From the NCBI GenBank assembly GCA_037501455.1, contig CM074858.1, positions 35,523,001 through 35,587,000 of the forward strand: a DNA stretch of 64,000 nucleotides, in the 5' to 3' direction. The notes beneath the pieces were generated by a model that was given only the letters and a program-made list of their open reading frames with translations, did not search any database and was not told where the DNA came from. Source of the DNA: Lantana camara (Eukaryota > Streptophyta > Magnoliopsida > Lamiales > Verbenaceae). Position numbers and translations under genes: made by a program. Positions 44,826-56,445 of the stretch are shown here, in pieces; the first letter of the stretch is position 1, and the number at the start of each line of letters is the position of its first letter.

Positions 44826-45548
44826 TCAAATTCTTAAGTAAGAATAACTAGGGATTTTACCATGCCACATTTCATAGGGCGTTTTAGGGACTGACTTTGA
44901 GGGAACTAGATTCAAAATCTTTGCTGCACTTTCTAGGGCATAACCCCAGAAAGAAGGTGGTAAGTCAGTAAAACTCATCATGGAACGAACCATATCTAGT
45001 AGGGTTCGATTCCTTCTCTCAGAAACTCCATTAAGCTGAGGAGTTCCCGGAGGAGTCCACTGAGCGATAATCCCATTATCTTTGAGATGATTAAGGAATT
45101 CTTCACTAAGATATTCGCCTCCTCGATCAGATCGAAGTGCTTTGATCTTGTGACAAGTTTGGTTCTCAACCCCCTTTTGAAATTCTAAGAATTTCTCAAA
45201 AGATTCAGATTTATACTTCATTAAGTATACATAACCATATCGACTAAAGTCATCAGTAAAGATTATGAAATACTGATGATTGTTTCTAGTGCTTACACTA
45301 AGCGGTCCACAAACATCAGTATGGATCAAATCTAAGACCTCAGTGGCACGTTCCACAGTTCCTTTAAAAGGAACTTTGGACACTTTTCCTTTGAGACAAG
45401 ATTCGCAAGAAGTTAACTCTTTAAGATCATTTTCAGAGAATGATCCTAAAGTGTTTATCTTGCTAATTTTGTTCTTGGAAATGTGTCCTAATCTAGCGTG
45501 CCATAAGGGAGCTGAAACTTTGTCATCTTTCTTACGCTTCGTTTCTCG
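44826..45548 (-). CDS. Copia integrase of internal 3
   Basis: In frame with gag-protease after a single stop at 45549. The zinc region is LWHARLGHIS followed by CESCLKGK. The core shows IHTDVCGPL, RSDRGGEY and NGVSERRNRT, the three acidic motifs of copia integrase. PYEMWHGKIPSY follows. It ends at a TGA (44826) in the conserved stretch after YLRI. The first start codon lies at 45383, but the domain begins at about 45540. Confidence 0.92.
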   Translation of the reverse strand, partial: RETKRKKDDKVSAPLWHARLGHISKNKISKINTLGSFSENDLKELTSCESCLKGKVSKVPFKGTVERATEVLDLIHTDVCGPLSVSTRNNHQYFIIFTDDFSRYGYVYLMKYKSESFEKFLEFQKGVENQTCHKIKALRSDRGGEYLSEEFLNHLKDNGIIAQWTPPGTPQLNGVSERRNRTLLDMVRSMMSFTDLPPSFWGYALESAAKILNLVPSKSVPKTPYEMWHGKIPSYSYLRI

Positions 45549-46787
45549 TTATATATTCATAATATTGATATTTTGAGTTAGATAAAGTCCATTACTTAGA
45601 GTACCGGTGTGAACGGAAGAGTTGTTCCGTTTGATAAAATATTTACCATTCTTAATATAAGTTTCATAACCTTCACAATCTAATAATGGAACTGAAATTA
45701 TATTACGAATAATGCTCGGTACATAAAGGACTTTATTTAAGACTAACTCAAAACTACCTAAATCTAATCTAATTGTGTCTAAAGCTTGAGCTTCAACGTT
45801 TGAGCCATCACCGATCTTCAAGACACATTCTCCTTCTTTGAGTTGTTGGACTTCACTTAGCATCTGTACATCATTACAGATATGAGTTCCACAACCGGTA
45901 TCAAGTACCCAAGAACTAGAATTAATAGAAAGATTTACTTCAACGAGAAAGATACCTTTCTTTAGAGTAGCCTTGTACTCTGGGCAGTTTCTCCTCCAAT
46001 GTCCCGCTTTGCCACAATGGAAGCAAACATCCTCTTTCTGATCACGCTTCTTCTTTTGGGCCTTCCCCTTCGAAACGCCACCAGTGGGCCTAAGGGGTTT
46101 CTTCTTCTTCTTTTGGGCTTTCTTGCCCTTACCTTTAGAAGGCCCAGAACAGGAAGATGGAGCATTAACCATCAAAACCTTATTGTCCTTCTTGATCGTG
46201 CTTTCAGCAGTCACAAGCTGACTAATCAGCTCAGCTACAGTAGCACCAGCATGATTCATATTGAAGTTAAGGACAAATGGGTTGAATGATGGTGGGAGCG
46301 AAGCTAGCAACAAATCCACTGAAAGCTCATCTTTCCGTGGCATGTCCATGGAAGCAAGTTTCTCAGTAAGGGTGAGAAACTTGAGTCCATATTCATGGAC
46401 ACTTGAACCTTCCCTCATTCTGAAGTGGAACAATTCCTTTGAAGTGTTATACCTTGTAACACGTTCATGAGGGCGGTAAAGTTGCTCTAAGTGGTCGTAA
46501 ATCTCCCAAGCGAATTCCATGGCCTCATGTTGCCTTTGCAAGTCCGGAGACATGTTAGCCAACATAAGGCAACGGGCTTGGAGATTATCATCCTTCCACT
46601 TCTGAATCGCGTCCCGCTCGGCCCGAGTGGGAGCCTCCCCTTCGGGACTAGGCTCCCCTTCGAAGAGAACATAAGTTCTCTTCTCAGAATCTAAAATGAT
46701 TTTTAGATTCCTCAGCCAATCAGAATAGTTGGGACCAGTCAACTTGTTTGACTCGAGGATCGATACAAGAGGGTTTTTGGATGCCAT
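45549..46787 (-). CDS. Copia gag-protease of internal 3
   Basis: 412 residues starting MASKNPLVSILESNKLTGPN. The gag domain covers about 1-210 (UBN2-like: NYSDWLRNLKIIL, YDHLEQLYRP, ELFHFRM). A basic linker (KKKKKP repeated) precedes one CCHC zinc knuckle, CFHCGKAGHWRRNC. The protease active site follows: SWVLDTGCGTHIC. The frame ends at one in-frame stop before integrase. This is the best preserved copia protein in the window. The ATG is the first in frame after a stop-rich leader and fits the family's usual N-terminus. Confidence 0.93.
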   Translation of the reverse strand: MASKNPLVSILESNKLTGPNYSDWLRNLKIILDSEKRTYVLFEGEPSPEGEAPTRAERDAIQKWKDDNLQARCLMLANMSPDLQRQHEAMEFAWEIYDHLEQLYRPHERVTRYNTSKELFHFRMREGSSVHEYGLKFLTLTEKLASMDMPRKDELSVDLLLASLPPSFNPFVLNFNMNHAGATVAELISQLVTAESTIKKDNKVLMVNAPSSCSGPSKGKGKKAQKKKKKPLRPTGGVSKGKAQKKKRDQKEDVCFHCGKAGHWRRNCPEYKATLKKGIFLVEVNLSINSSSWVLDTGCGTHICNDVQMLSEVQQLKEGECVLKIGDGSNVEAQALDTIRLDLGSFELVLNKVLYVPSIIRNIISVPLLDCEGYETYIKNGKYFIKRNNSSVHTGTLSNGLYLTQNINIMNI

Positions 46788-49042
46788 TTCAAAACACGTA
46801 GAGAATCACAGAATCTACGACCTAAATGGTAAAACAGAGAACTTAGTGAGCATGCTGAATTATAACGATATACAAAAGATAAGGTCTTTAATCTAATGTA
46901 GCTCCCACTGTTTTTCAAAGATCTATAATTCCCAAAGATATAAGAGGAACACGTTTCCCAATGGGTACTAAGATCCTAGGCATTTTACCTTGAACCCACG
47001 ACTTGCGGACATTCTAAGTAAGAACCCCAGGTAGGTACAACTTACCAATTCTAACACCTTTAGAACTCTTAGTAATTATTTTTGCATCCCACGACTCGTG
47101 CGACATCCATATTTACTTAGGTGTTAAGCTAGACACATCAATCATAAGATCATGATCAAAACTTAGTTCGAACGACCCACGACTCGCGGACATCGCCCTT
47201 ACTAAAATTGATCACGAAATATTGATCATTTAAAAGGATCAATTAGGTAACTAAGAACTAATAAGCTCCACTAGCTATCCCACGACTCGCGGACAATAAC
47301 TAGTTTCACTTACTAAACTTAAAACCTATTGATGGAATGCTAGGAATTTAATTCAAAATTTGCATCTCGAATTAAACACCTATTTGTTCGAAATTAGCTT
47401 AATATTTAATGGGAATTTTCGAATCAACCGGAGAGTTGTCCGGTTCGACCTCACCAACATATATGTTATCCAATTTTATTAGTCTTGATTAATGCAAGTA
47501 CACTTAAATGCATTTCAAACAAGCACATAAACAGATAACATGTCCTAGCCTGATTCTAACATGTAATGATCATGGGTTCTACCTATCTTATGCGTGATAT
47601 GCGGGAGCCACTCCACAATCACAAGTTCTAACATACATGCCACATAAATAATTTAAATCACATAAGGGAAAGCGGTAACAAAATACGAGCCCTATCTCTA
47701 TTACATTTTTACAATTGAGATTCCCCTCCCTAACATTTTGAGGGGTCTTCACTTATGGCCTCCTTGTTACTTGAATGTGGTCCATCTTACTCCATGGGTG
47801 CATTGTCTCCAAAATGAAAATAAAACCTCACCACCTATCTCTACTCTCAAATTACAATAAAAAGAAAAAGACATAAAGTAATAAGGCTCAATCTTCATAT
47901 TGGCCTTAGACAATTACACGGGGCATACCCCGGCCTAAAAAACAGTAATATGGAAAGCCACATAATAAATCACATAACAGTACGCACAAAAGTGAGGCTT
48001 CAACCTCAATTGAAAAACGCAACTATAGGGCTCCAACCCGAATTTAAACCATCCATGTGCATAAATTAAAACCATACATAGATCTAAACCCATGATCACC
48101 TAACATGCTTTTGCGAGAATTTAAATTTACCCAATAAATTAAAATTCCCGTTTCAAGTCTTAATGACTTAAAACACGAATTGATGCGAGTCTTATTTATA
48201 AAAGTTTTCAATAAATCCCAAATTGGTAAAACAATTAAAGTTCCAATTAATTTCTAAAAATTAATAATTTTATCAAAGATATATTTTCCCAAAATATAAA
48301 TCGTTTCAATTTCTCAAAATTCTCAATTTTAAGTTTTATTCAAAAATTAAAATAAATATTCAAAAATAAAATTTTAAAATTAAAATAAAAATTGGGACTG
48401 GATTTCACGAAATACGAAAACGGATTACGAAGGAAAAACGGGGCCCGTACGCGAAGAGGGCGGAACGTCACAGGCGTGCGCGCGGGCACGCAACAGGCTC
48501 GCACAGCGCGCGGTGAAGGCCGCACGAGTGCGCGCGCTGGGAGTGCACGCCGCGAGCTCCTTTGCGCGGCCCATCTCGGCCATGTGCGGGCGACGGGCGG
48601 CTAGTCTCGGCAGCCCTTGGCGGGCGCGCCTACGCGCGCCCGGAAGGCTCCCGCATGGCGTGCGGGAGGTGCTGGGCGGGATGACCTGCGCGCCTGGGCA
48701 GGCGGGCGGTGCGCGCGAAGCCCGCGCGCGCGACACCTTCGCTCGTGGGGTTTCGGGTGTTCGTCGTATTCCGTGTTTTCGTTTCGTGTTTTTGTTCAAA
48801 AGCAAAACAAATCCAAGAAATCCAAAAACAGTTTATACAGTTTCAAATCTAAAATAGTTTTCAAAAATTAAATTTTGCTAAAACCAATTTTCAGAAACTT
48901 TAGGAAAAATTACAGTTTCGTAATTCAGGCTTTCTAAAACAATTACAAATACTCAATCGCATCAAGCCTAAGAATTTCTACCAAATTCAGTATAATTGAG
49001 ACGAATCAGAAACACAATTAACGAGGTGGCTCTGATACCACT
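46788..49042 (-). other. 5' leader of internal 3
   Basis: 2.25 kb of non-coding leader between primer site (49025-49040, TGGTATCAGAGCCACC on minus) and gag. It holds four copies of the 17-bp motif at 46995, 47088, 47176 and 47279, and a GC-rich island at about 48430-48750 with CTCCCGC/GCGGGAG pairing near 48649-48668. ORFs over the GC island are composition artefacts. Such a long leader before gag is unusual for copia. Confidence 0.8.
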
Positions 49043-50991
49043 TGTTGGAAAACACGAATCAGAAAGCAGCGGAATTCAAAAAAATTTCCCAACAAAAGGA
49101 TCTAGAACTCGCAATCGTGTATCCAAATTCGTAGAGTTAAGAAACTTACTTTTTTTTTATTCTTTCTTGAAGCGTTTCAAGCCACCCAAGAACGCTCTTC
49201 TCGCGGCTTGATCCCCTCTCCTTGGTAAAGCTCGAATCTTCAAACTTCTAACTTGAAGCTCTCTAGAGATAGTCCACCAACTTGACTACAATCTCACAAA
49301 TAAGGATGCTAGTTCTCTAGTTAGTTTTTAGGCTTAACCTAGGGTTTCGTTTATCTTGGAGAAAGGATGGTGTTCAACACATGAACCAAAAGAATTGCTA
49401 ATTAGCTCTAAGGGGAGCTCGAGCTCCCCTATTTATAAGAGGTAAGTGGCCGAAAATCCCTAGTCCTTATGGGCTTAGGATTTTGGTCCCTCTCTCCTAT
49501 TACTTGATCATCAAGTAATTTTGACTTTGACTTTGAATTCAAATTCAAATCAACTTTCAAGAGAGCTAAAATATCCAAACTATTTTTGGATAATTTTATA
49601 CTTTATTTATTTAAAATAAATAACTTATTTTATCTAATTAATTAATTCATAATTAATTAACTAGATTATTTTTCTCCAAAATAAGACTTTCTTTTTAATT
49701 CAAAATTAAACCAAAGTCTATTAAATAATTAACAAATTAATTATTTAATATATATATATACAATATATATATTTACACGTGTGGAACACGTGTCACAAGG
49801 ACACGTGTCACTCACGTGACCCACACGTGTGGTTTCACACGTGTAGAACCCTCTTGGCCCGATTAACTCTTTTAATCATTTTCAAGCCTCAACTCATGTA
49901 ACCAAGTTGTTGTGTGTGACCCTCTAGGTTCTCAATTCAATTAGTAGTGACCCTAGTTAATTAATTCACTAATTAATTAATCAGTCCACAGATTAAACGA
50001 CCATAGTCTAGCAACAGGTGTTTAACCCCTAGCTGAATTGGAATGTTCGGATTCGACAGAACCTTTAAGTCATTGATTCATGTGACATACAATCCTCCTA
50101 CTTACTATCTCTCAACCAAGATCTAGGGTAAGGGAATAATTAGAACCCTAATAATCCGGTCTTAAAGCTAAGTGCATTTCATATCCATTTGATCTCAATC
50201 CAAGAAACCCTTTTCTTGATGTCTTGATCTACTGCCTTGGCCAAGGACTCCATATAGCATATGAATGACTTACACAATAAGAGATCACCTTGCAAATGCA
50301 AGTGTAGGTCCTTTCTTGATTCTCATTCACTTTCATGAATCACTTGTGCAGCCCCAGCATAAGCCTTGAATCAGTTGTCGAAGGCGACACCCTTTAAAGC
50401 TTATACCTAAGATTACAGAGTTAACTCATAAAATGACAAGGAACCTCAAGTCTAAGGATCAATTAATCACATCAATGACTCGTGAGATATTTCCTAATCT
50501 GGAAGTTTTCATTTCCTGAAATAGAAACTTCCTTTCCCATTTAGGAATGTTCTCACACGGGGCACCTCAGTGAACTTACTTATTAAAGTAAGCACCCTCA
50601 TGTATCACGCACGTATCAACTATACACTTTGCACCTCCATGAAACAAGGTGGTCCTTCTTAAGGGCGTGATCCTACAAGCAAGCCTTAGAGGAGTCAGGT
50701 TGACACTCCCACTGTCAGTAGGACTCATCGGCTTGGAGTATTTTACTAATCATGACTTATGTGATATAGGGCTCGTTTCATGAACCATTTCACCTAAATG
50801 GTAGAGTCCTAAAGTCATCAGGATTAGGGGAGTTCTCATACATGCACAGCTAAAGTAAACGAATACTAAACAAGAGCATATAAAGAAGTGTTGCCTCAAT
50901 TCGTTATTTCATTCAAAGATTGTCTGTGATTACAATAAGGAAAAGCACAAAGCGGATATACAATCAGCTTTCTAGGGCACTATTCCTAACA
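49043..50991 (-). repeat. Copia LTR-4 (5' LTR of internal 3)
   Basis: 1949 bp. Minus-strand TATA at 49427-49440. The perfect 20-bp palindrome AGGGGAGCTCGAGCTCCCCT at 49411-49430 adjoins it. ACACGTGT cluster at 49775-49845. Its right end abuts the Tat-2 gag. Confidence 0.92.
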
Positions 50992-51038
50992 ATGACGCAC
51001 TTTACCTCTGTGTACTTCCCCTCGAGCGCAGGGGCCAG

Positions 51039-52256
51039 ATGGCAGCACCTTTGGCGGGATTACAATTTCATCCCTTAACAGCCGCCTAAAATGTGCTGAG
51101 GGCACAGCCGCCTCCACCCGCACCAGCTCCAGAAAATGAAGACCCCCCGAGGGTCCCTCAAGGGCAGCAACCTGTAGAAAATGAAAGAGGCCCCCAGAGT
51201 GAGAGGGCTGGGAATGAAGAGGTCCAGTCAAGGGCCACTAAGAGGGCAAGCCGCAGAAATGTCGGCGACCCTCAACTGGCCGTAGTACAGAATCAATTGA
51301 ATGGACTCCAGAACCTGGTGGAGCAGCACTCTCGAGCGCGGTCTCAAGCTCCCCGCGCTGGGGGCGAGAGGTCCAAGGCCAGAGATACTCGCAATCCACG
51401 CAGCCTGAGGCTACGCTATTGGAGAGAGAAAAATGATGAGGACTACAGCCACGAGGGTGGGAACTACAGGCCTGTGTCGGGTGCTTCCCCTCTCATCGAC
51501 GAGGTCCTGATGACTCGTGTGGGAAAGGGTAAAATCCCCACATCTGTCAATCGGTACGATGGGACGACCGACCCAGTCGAGCACTTGGACCACTTTGTGC
51601 ACTTGATGCACTTATACAAGCACCCCAGCAACTATTGGGCCAAAGTCTTTGTCACCTCGCTCGTAGGGATGGCCCAGGAATGGTACAAGAAGCTGCCCCC
51701 TTGCTCCATCCGAGGGTACGGGCATTTGACCGGCACATTCATGAGCCACTTCAATTCCATGAAAGCGCCAGCACCTGCCGCGACAACTCTCTACAGCCTT
51801 GTCCAGGGGTCAAATGAGACGCTCAGGTCCTTTATGGGGAGATTTAATAAAGAGATCCTACTGGTTGAGAGGCCCTCGATGGACTTTTTGAGACATGTAC
51901 TTTTTGGGGCGATCAATATGAAAAATTATGTCAGCAAAGAATTTGTGGAAGAGGTGGCCAAGAAGAAGCCGCGCTCGTTGATGGAGATCAGGGACATAGC
52001 GGATTCCTTCTTCACCCTTGAGGATATGTACCTGGCAAGGGACCAGAAACTTGCCAATGCCCCTCGGCCAAGCAGAGGGTCGGAAGACAGAGAGCCCAAG
52101 AACCAGCACCGTAGCCCGGTGCCTGCTCGAAAGAACTCTCCCCCCCCCCCGGTCGGTTCGAGCGCATTCCCCTCAACAGTCCCATTGCGGAAGTATACTC
52201 CATGGCGGACAAAAAGCTTTTCAAAAGGCCACCGAAGATGAAGGAAACCAAGGTTT
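51039..52256 (+). CDS. Gag of Tat-2
   Basis: Open from 51093, with an in-frame stretch further upstream (51039 ATG, then a stop at 51087). The N-terminal 110 residues are Pro/Gln/Arg-rich. The retrotransposon gag domain runs from about residue 150: SVNRYDGTTDPVEHLDHF, WAKVFVTSLVGMAQEWYKKL, SFMGRFNKEI and EEVAKKKPRSLMEIRDIAD. The frame is lost at an 11-C run (52140-52150). The continuation (IPLNSPIAEVYSMADKKLF) lies in another frame up to a stop near 52254. The first ~30 codons after the copia LTR are of uncertain frame. Confidence 0.88.
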
Positions 52257-53482
52257 AAAAGCGCTCGGGAAAGTACTGTGCCTTCCATAAGCAGAAAGGG
52301 CATGACACCAACGAGTGCTGCCAGCTTGAGAGCGAGATCCAGAGGCTCATCGCTGGGGGGCATCTTAAAGAGTTTGTAAAAATACTGGAGAAGTACGACG
52401 AGCATTACGCTGAGCGAGCGCTCATTAGAGGAAGGAGCCGTTCTCACTCGAGGAGCCCGCGCCGCCCTCACACGGAGACGAGCAATTGCGGCAAAGGAAA
52501 AGATGCTAATGTGGAAAACCATCCCTTCGCTGTGATCCACATGATCGCTGATGGACCCTCATGTGGTGACTCCAATGCTTCCCTGTGCCGCCATGTTCGA
52601 AGCTATGATCAGAGGCCTTCCCAGCCTAAACCTATACTGACAATCACCAACACTCCATGCTCGAAGGAGAATGACGCTATAGGGTTCACAGAGAAAGACC
52701 TGGAACACATTGTAACACCCCATGGGATTGGTGAAACCTCTGACTGTCCCATGGTGGTTAGTTTAGATGTCCATACCCATGTTGTAAAGAAGGTCTTAAT
52801 TGATAGTGGAAGCTCTGTGAATGTTCTCCCTTACATCATATTTCAAAAGATAAATATAACAAACATTCCACTCGAACCCCTCAGCACAGCCCTCGTCGGC
52901 TTTGGGGGTTCCGAGATTGTCCCTCGCAGACAGATTCGCTTGGCCACCTCTTTTGGTCGCTCCCCACAGCGAAAGACTTTGAGCGTTCTTTACACAGTGG
53001 TCGAAGTGGACCTCCCGTACAACATCATCATCGGACGCCCGCCGCTCGTGGATTTTAAAGTAGTAATTTTGACATATCATCAGAAAGTCAAGTTCCCCAC
53101 CCTCGAGGGAACGGGCGAAGTTCTTTACAACGTTAAAGAGGCTTGGGAATGCTACATCATTTTCCTTCGAAGCCACAAGCCCAAGCAAACCATTCAGGCC
53201 GGGTCCACCAAAAAGTCGGTTGACTTTCCCAAATTGGATGAAGATGGACCCGAGCGTAAGAGGGCTAAACTTTACAAGAAGAAGAACAAAAAGAAGGTCC
53301 CGAGCGGGGCACAACATGCCGAGGATGGCCCACCTGGGGCCGTCGAAGGATCATCCTCCGAGAACGAGGGTGATGGGCCCTCAAATGAGAGTAGCGACAA
53401 ACTTATTGGGAAGAAGCAAGCACTCGAAGCTCCACGACCGGAAATACTTATTGAGCCCCATCGAAAAAATTTTGACCATTGA
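52257..53482 (+). CDS. Gag zinc motif and protease of Tat-2
   Basis: The frame is open from the stop near 52254. The first in-frame start used by ORF callers is 52511, but the zinc motif CAFHKQKGHDTNEC (about 52276-52317) lies upstream in the same frame, followed by an Arg/Ser-rich linker. Protease shows VLIDSGSSVNVL (about 52794), with the later IIIGRP and the FPTLEGTGEV stretch typical of Tat. A Lys-rich linker (KLYKKKNKKK) precedes RT. The frame ends at 53482. A shift near 53440-53470 moves the polyprotein into the next ORF. Confidence 0.9.
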
Positions 53483-54392
53483 GTTAGAACCTGGGAATCC
53501 AGACAAAACTACCCAGATCGGCTCAAACCTCGGCGGTCCCTCCCAGATCATGGTGATCGATTTTCTCCGGGAAAACCTCGACGTGTTCACGTGGAAGGCC
53601 TCCGACCTCACGGGAATAGATCCGAGTGTCATAGTTCACCGACTCAATGTGGACCCAGCCTTTAAGCCCATCAAGCAAAAGAAGAGGGATGTTCACGGTT
53701 TCAGGAGGCAAGTCATCGAAGAAGAAGTCAACAAACTCCTTGACGCTCAGTACATTGAGGAGATTTTATACCCGGAGTGGCTCTGTAACGTGGTTCTAGT
53801 GCCCAAGAGTGCTAATAAATGGCCCATGTGTAATGACTTCACAGACCTTAACAAGGCATGCCCGAAGGACCCATATCCACTCCCGAGGATCGATCAATTG
53901 GTGGACTCAACGGCTGGCTGTGAGCTTATGAGTATGATGGACGCCTTCCAGGGGTACTACCAGATCTTCATGGCGCCCAAGGATCGCCCTAAAACTTCAT
54001 TCGTGGTCCATGTGGGTGTTTACTGCTTCAAGGTTATGCCCTTCGGGCTCAAAACTGCAGAGACGATATATCAACGCCTTGTCAATAGGATGTTTGAGCG
54101 CGAAATTGGAAGGTCCATGGAGGTCTATGTCGATGATATGATCGTCAAGAGCGAGCATCAACATTCCCATATGGAGGATCTCAAGCGAACGTTCAACGTC
54201 CTACGTCACTATGGAATGAAGCTAAACCCTTCCAAGTGTACGTTTGGTGTTCGCGGAGGCAAATTCTTAGGTTACATGGCCAGTCAGCGAGGTATAGAGG
54301 CTAACCCAGAGAAGATTAAAGCAATCCTGGATATTCCTTCGCCTCGCAATGTGAGAGAGGTTCAAGTATTAGTGGGAAAGTCATTTCATTAA
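53440..54392 (+). CDS. Reverse transcriptase of Tat-2
   Basis: The ORF nominally starts at 53220, overlapping protease in another frame, but the pol-like text begins near 53440. Motifs are VIDFLRENLDVFTWK, CNDFTDLNKACPKDPYPLP, MMDAFQGYYQI and the catalytic YVDD (54126-54137), then KCTFGVRGGKFLGYM. The frame is lost near 54375-54392, before RNase H. The active site is intact. Confidence 0.92.
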
Positions 54393-55009
54393 AAAGGTTC
54401 ATCTCCCGCTCGGCGGACAGGAATTTATCTTTCCTCCAAATTTTACGCAACGCTCGCAACTTCTCGTGGAGCGAGGAATGCGAGAAGGCGTTGCAGGACA
54501 TGAAGCAATATCTCGCGAGTGTACCATTACTAACCAGGCCCAACCTAGGGGAAAACCTGTTCGTTTACCTCTCGGTATCCTCAGAAGCTACGAGCTCCGT
54601 CCTCGTGGCAGTACGCGAGTGTAAACATATGCCAGTATATTATTTAAGCAAAACTTTGCAAGGAGCGGAGAAAAGATATATGGAGATTGAGAAGTTTGCG
54701 TTTGCACTCGTTAACGCATCACGAAGGCTAAGGCCTTATTTCCAAGCTCATTCTATTATAGTGCTCACAGACCAACCCCTCAAACAGGTGCTCGCAAAGC
54801 CAGACATTTCAGGAAGGTTAATTAAATGGTCAATTGAACTCAGTCAATTCGACATCGCTTTCGAGCCTGGCACGGCGATACAAGCTCAGGTAGTGGCAGA
54901 TTTACTGGTGGAACGCTTCAATCTAGACGCTACGCCCTCATTGGAAGAGGGACTGTGGCTTCTACACACAGATGGCTCCTCGACCTCACAAGGGGGGGAG
55001 CCGGGGTGA
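54393..55009 (+). CDS. RNase H of Tat-2
   Basis: The frame resumes after a shift near 54380 (FISRSADRNLSFLQILRN, then DMKQYLASVPLLTRP from 54491). RNase H-like text is LFVYLSVSSEATSSVL, YYLSKTLQGAEKRY and VLTDQPLKQVLAKPD. The classic first acidic residue is not obvious, as is common in Tat elements, where a second RNase H is present. The frame ends inside the second RNase H (LHTDGSSTSQGG) because of a shift at a 7-G run (54992-54998). Confidence 0.88.
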
Positions 55010-56445
55010 CCCTCAGAGACCCTCACGGTGTAGAAGTTGATTACGTCTTCAAACTGGCATTTTCGATCACCAATAACGAGGCAGAATACGAGGCTCTTAT
55101 CCAGGGGCTTAGGATAGCCCTCCAGAATGGTGCCGCTCGAGTCACTACATATGTTGACTCCCAGCTGATCATAAGCCAAATTGACGGCACTTATGAGGCT
55201 CGAGAAGCTACTATGGTACAGTATTTGGCGAGCGCTAAGGAGGTGATCTCCAAATTCAAAGAATTCCACTTGTTGCAGATCCCAAGAGCGAAAAACGAGC
55301 ATACGGACGCTCTTTCCAAGTTTGCATCCGCTCTGGAAGATTCCTGCGAGCAGTCAGTCACATTCCTCAGAACGGAGAAGCCGCTGATTTGCGAAGCCGG
55401 ACTCTCGGTTGGGGTGAACTTGATTGATCCCTCCGAACCTTGTTGGTTCGATGACATCATTAGGTTTCTAAGGGATGGAACCTGCCCGAGTGATAAAGTG
55501 CAAGCACGGGAGGTTAGGAGTAAGGCCCCTCGCTTCTCTCTTGACAGCGACGGGCGGCTATTTAAACGGTCTTTCCAGGGTCCACCTTTAAGATGCTTGA
55601 GACCCTCGCAGGCTAAAGAAGTGCTAGAGCATGTGCACAATGGGAGTTGTGGAAATCATTCTGGTGGTCGAATTCTAGCTAAGAAAGTTTTGAGAAGCGG
55701 GTTCTATTGGCCCTCGTTATTGCATGATGCCATCAGCTATTCCAAAAGGTGTCCTAAATGCCAGTTTCACTCCAACACCCCTCAACTGCCGGTGGTCCAA
55801 ATGATCCCTATCGACGTTTCGTGGCCCTTTGACCAGTGGGGCATTGACATAGTAGGGCCCCTCCCAATGGCGGTCGGACAAAGGAAATTTGTGATCCTAG
55901 CTGTGGACTATTTCACAAAATGGGCCGAAGCCGAAGCGGTCGTGAAGATAACGTTCAAAGTTGTGAGGGACTTCATTTGGAAGAACATCATCTACAGATA
56001 TGGTATCCCGAGGGTGCTCATCTCGGATAATGGTTCCCAATTCATCGCCGCTGACACACGAGATTGGTGCTACGAACTTGGGATTGAGCAACACTTCACT
56101 TCGGTGGGCCACCCTCAGGCCAACGGTCAAGATGAAATGACCAACCGAACCATACTCCAGCATCTGAAGACAATGCTCGAAAGTAAGAAGGGGGAGTGGG
56201 CAGAAGAGCTTCAAGGAGCCCTTTGGGCATACCGTACTACCCCCCGAGCGGCGACAGGGGAGACCCCTTACTCCCTCGTATATGGTTCCGAGGCTATGAT
56301 ACCTGCGGAGATTGCTCAAGAATCTGCACTGTCGCCTATTTTGAGCCTGCAGTCAATGAGGCCAATCGGACGTTCAAATTGGATTTACTGGACGAAAGAA
56401 GGAATACTGCTTGGGCTCGGATCCATAAGTATAAAGCGACCGTAG
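54955..56445 (+). CDS. Second RNase H and integrase of Tat-2
   Basis: 496 residues. The second RNase H is NNEAEYEALIQGL and YVDSQLIIS, completing LHTDGSS of the previous frame. The integrase zinc region is HNGSCGNHSGGR followed by CPKCQFHS. The core holds GIDIVGP, ISDNGSQF and NGQDEMTNR, so all three acidic positions remain. The end of the frame (after IPAEIAQESA, about 56320) is out-of-frame text, since the true C-terminus continues in the ORF at 56196-56672. There are no internal stops. Confidence 0.92.
   Translation: MASTHRWLLDLTRGGAGVTLRDPHGVEVDYVFKLAFSITNNEAEYEALIQGLRIALQNGAARVTTYVDSQLIISQIDGTYEAREATMVQYLASAKEVISKFKEFHLLQIPRAKNEHTDALSKFASALEDSCEQSVTFLRTEKPLICEAGLSVGVNLIDPSEPCWFDDIIRFLRDGTCPSDKVQAREVRSKAPRFSLDSDGRLFKRSFQGPPLRCLRPSQAKEVLEHVHNGSCGNHSGGRILAKKVLRSGFYWPSLLHDAISYSKRCPKCQFHSNTPQLPVVQMIPIDVSWPFDQWGIDIVGPLPMAVGQRKFVILAVDYFTKWAEAEAVVKITFKVVRDFIWKNIIYRYGIPRVLISDNGSQFIAADTRDWCYELGIEQHFTSVGHPQANGQDEMTNRTILQHLKTMLESKKGEWAEELQGALWAYRTTPRAATGETPYSLVYGSEAMIPAEIAQESALSPILSLQSMRPIGRSNWIYWTKEGILLGLGSISIKRP

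Larger units (their letters stand above)
29941..50991 (-). mobile_element. Nested/recombined copia complex: four LTRs, three internal regions
   Basis: The order is LTR-1 (29941-31893), internal part 1 (31894-33352), LTR-2 (33353-35306), internal 2 (35307-40912), LTR-3 (40913-42850), internal 3 (42851-49042), LTR-4 (49043-50991). All are minus strand and belong to one family. Internal part 1 stops in RT at the left edge of LTR-2. Internal 2 with LTR-2 and LTR-3 is a complete element (Cop-2). Internal 3 is a full copy (Cop-1 type). LTR-3 is chimeric (see findings). Five bases before LTR-1 (TGGAC) and after LTR-4 (ATGAC) match at only three positions. Confidence 0.9.

Noticed and set aside
29936..50996. 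Clean 5-bp target duplication for the copia complex
   Set aside because: Flanks TGGAC and ATGAC match at three of five positions, so a simple insertion cannot be claimed.
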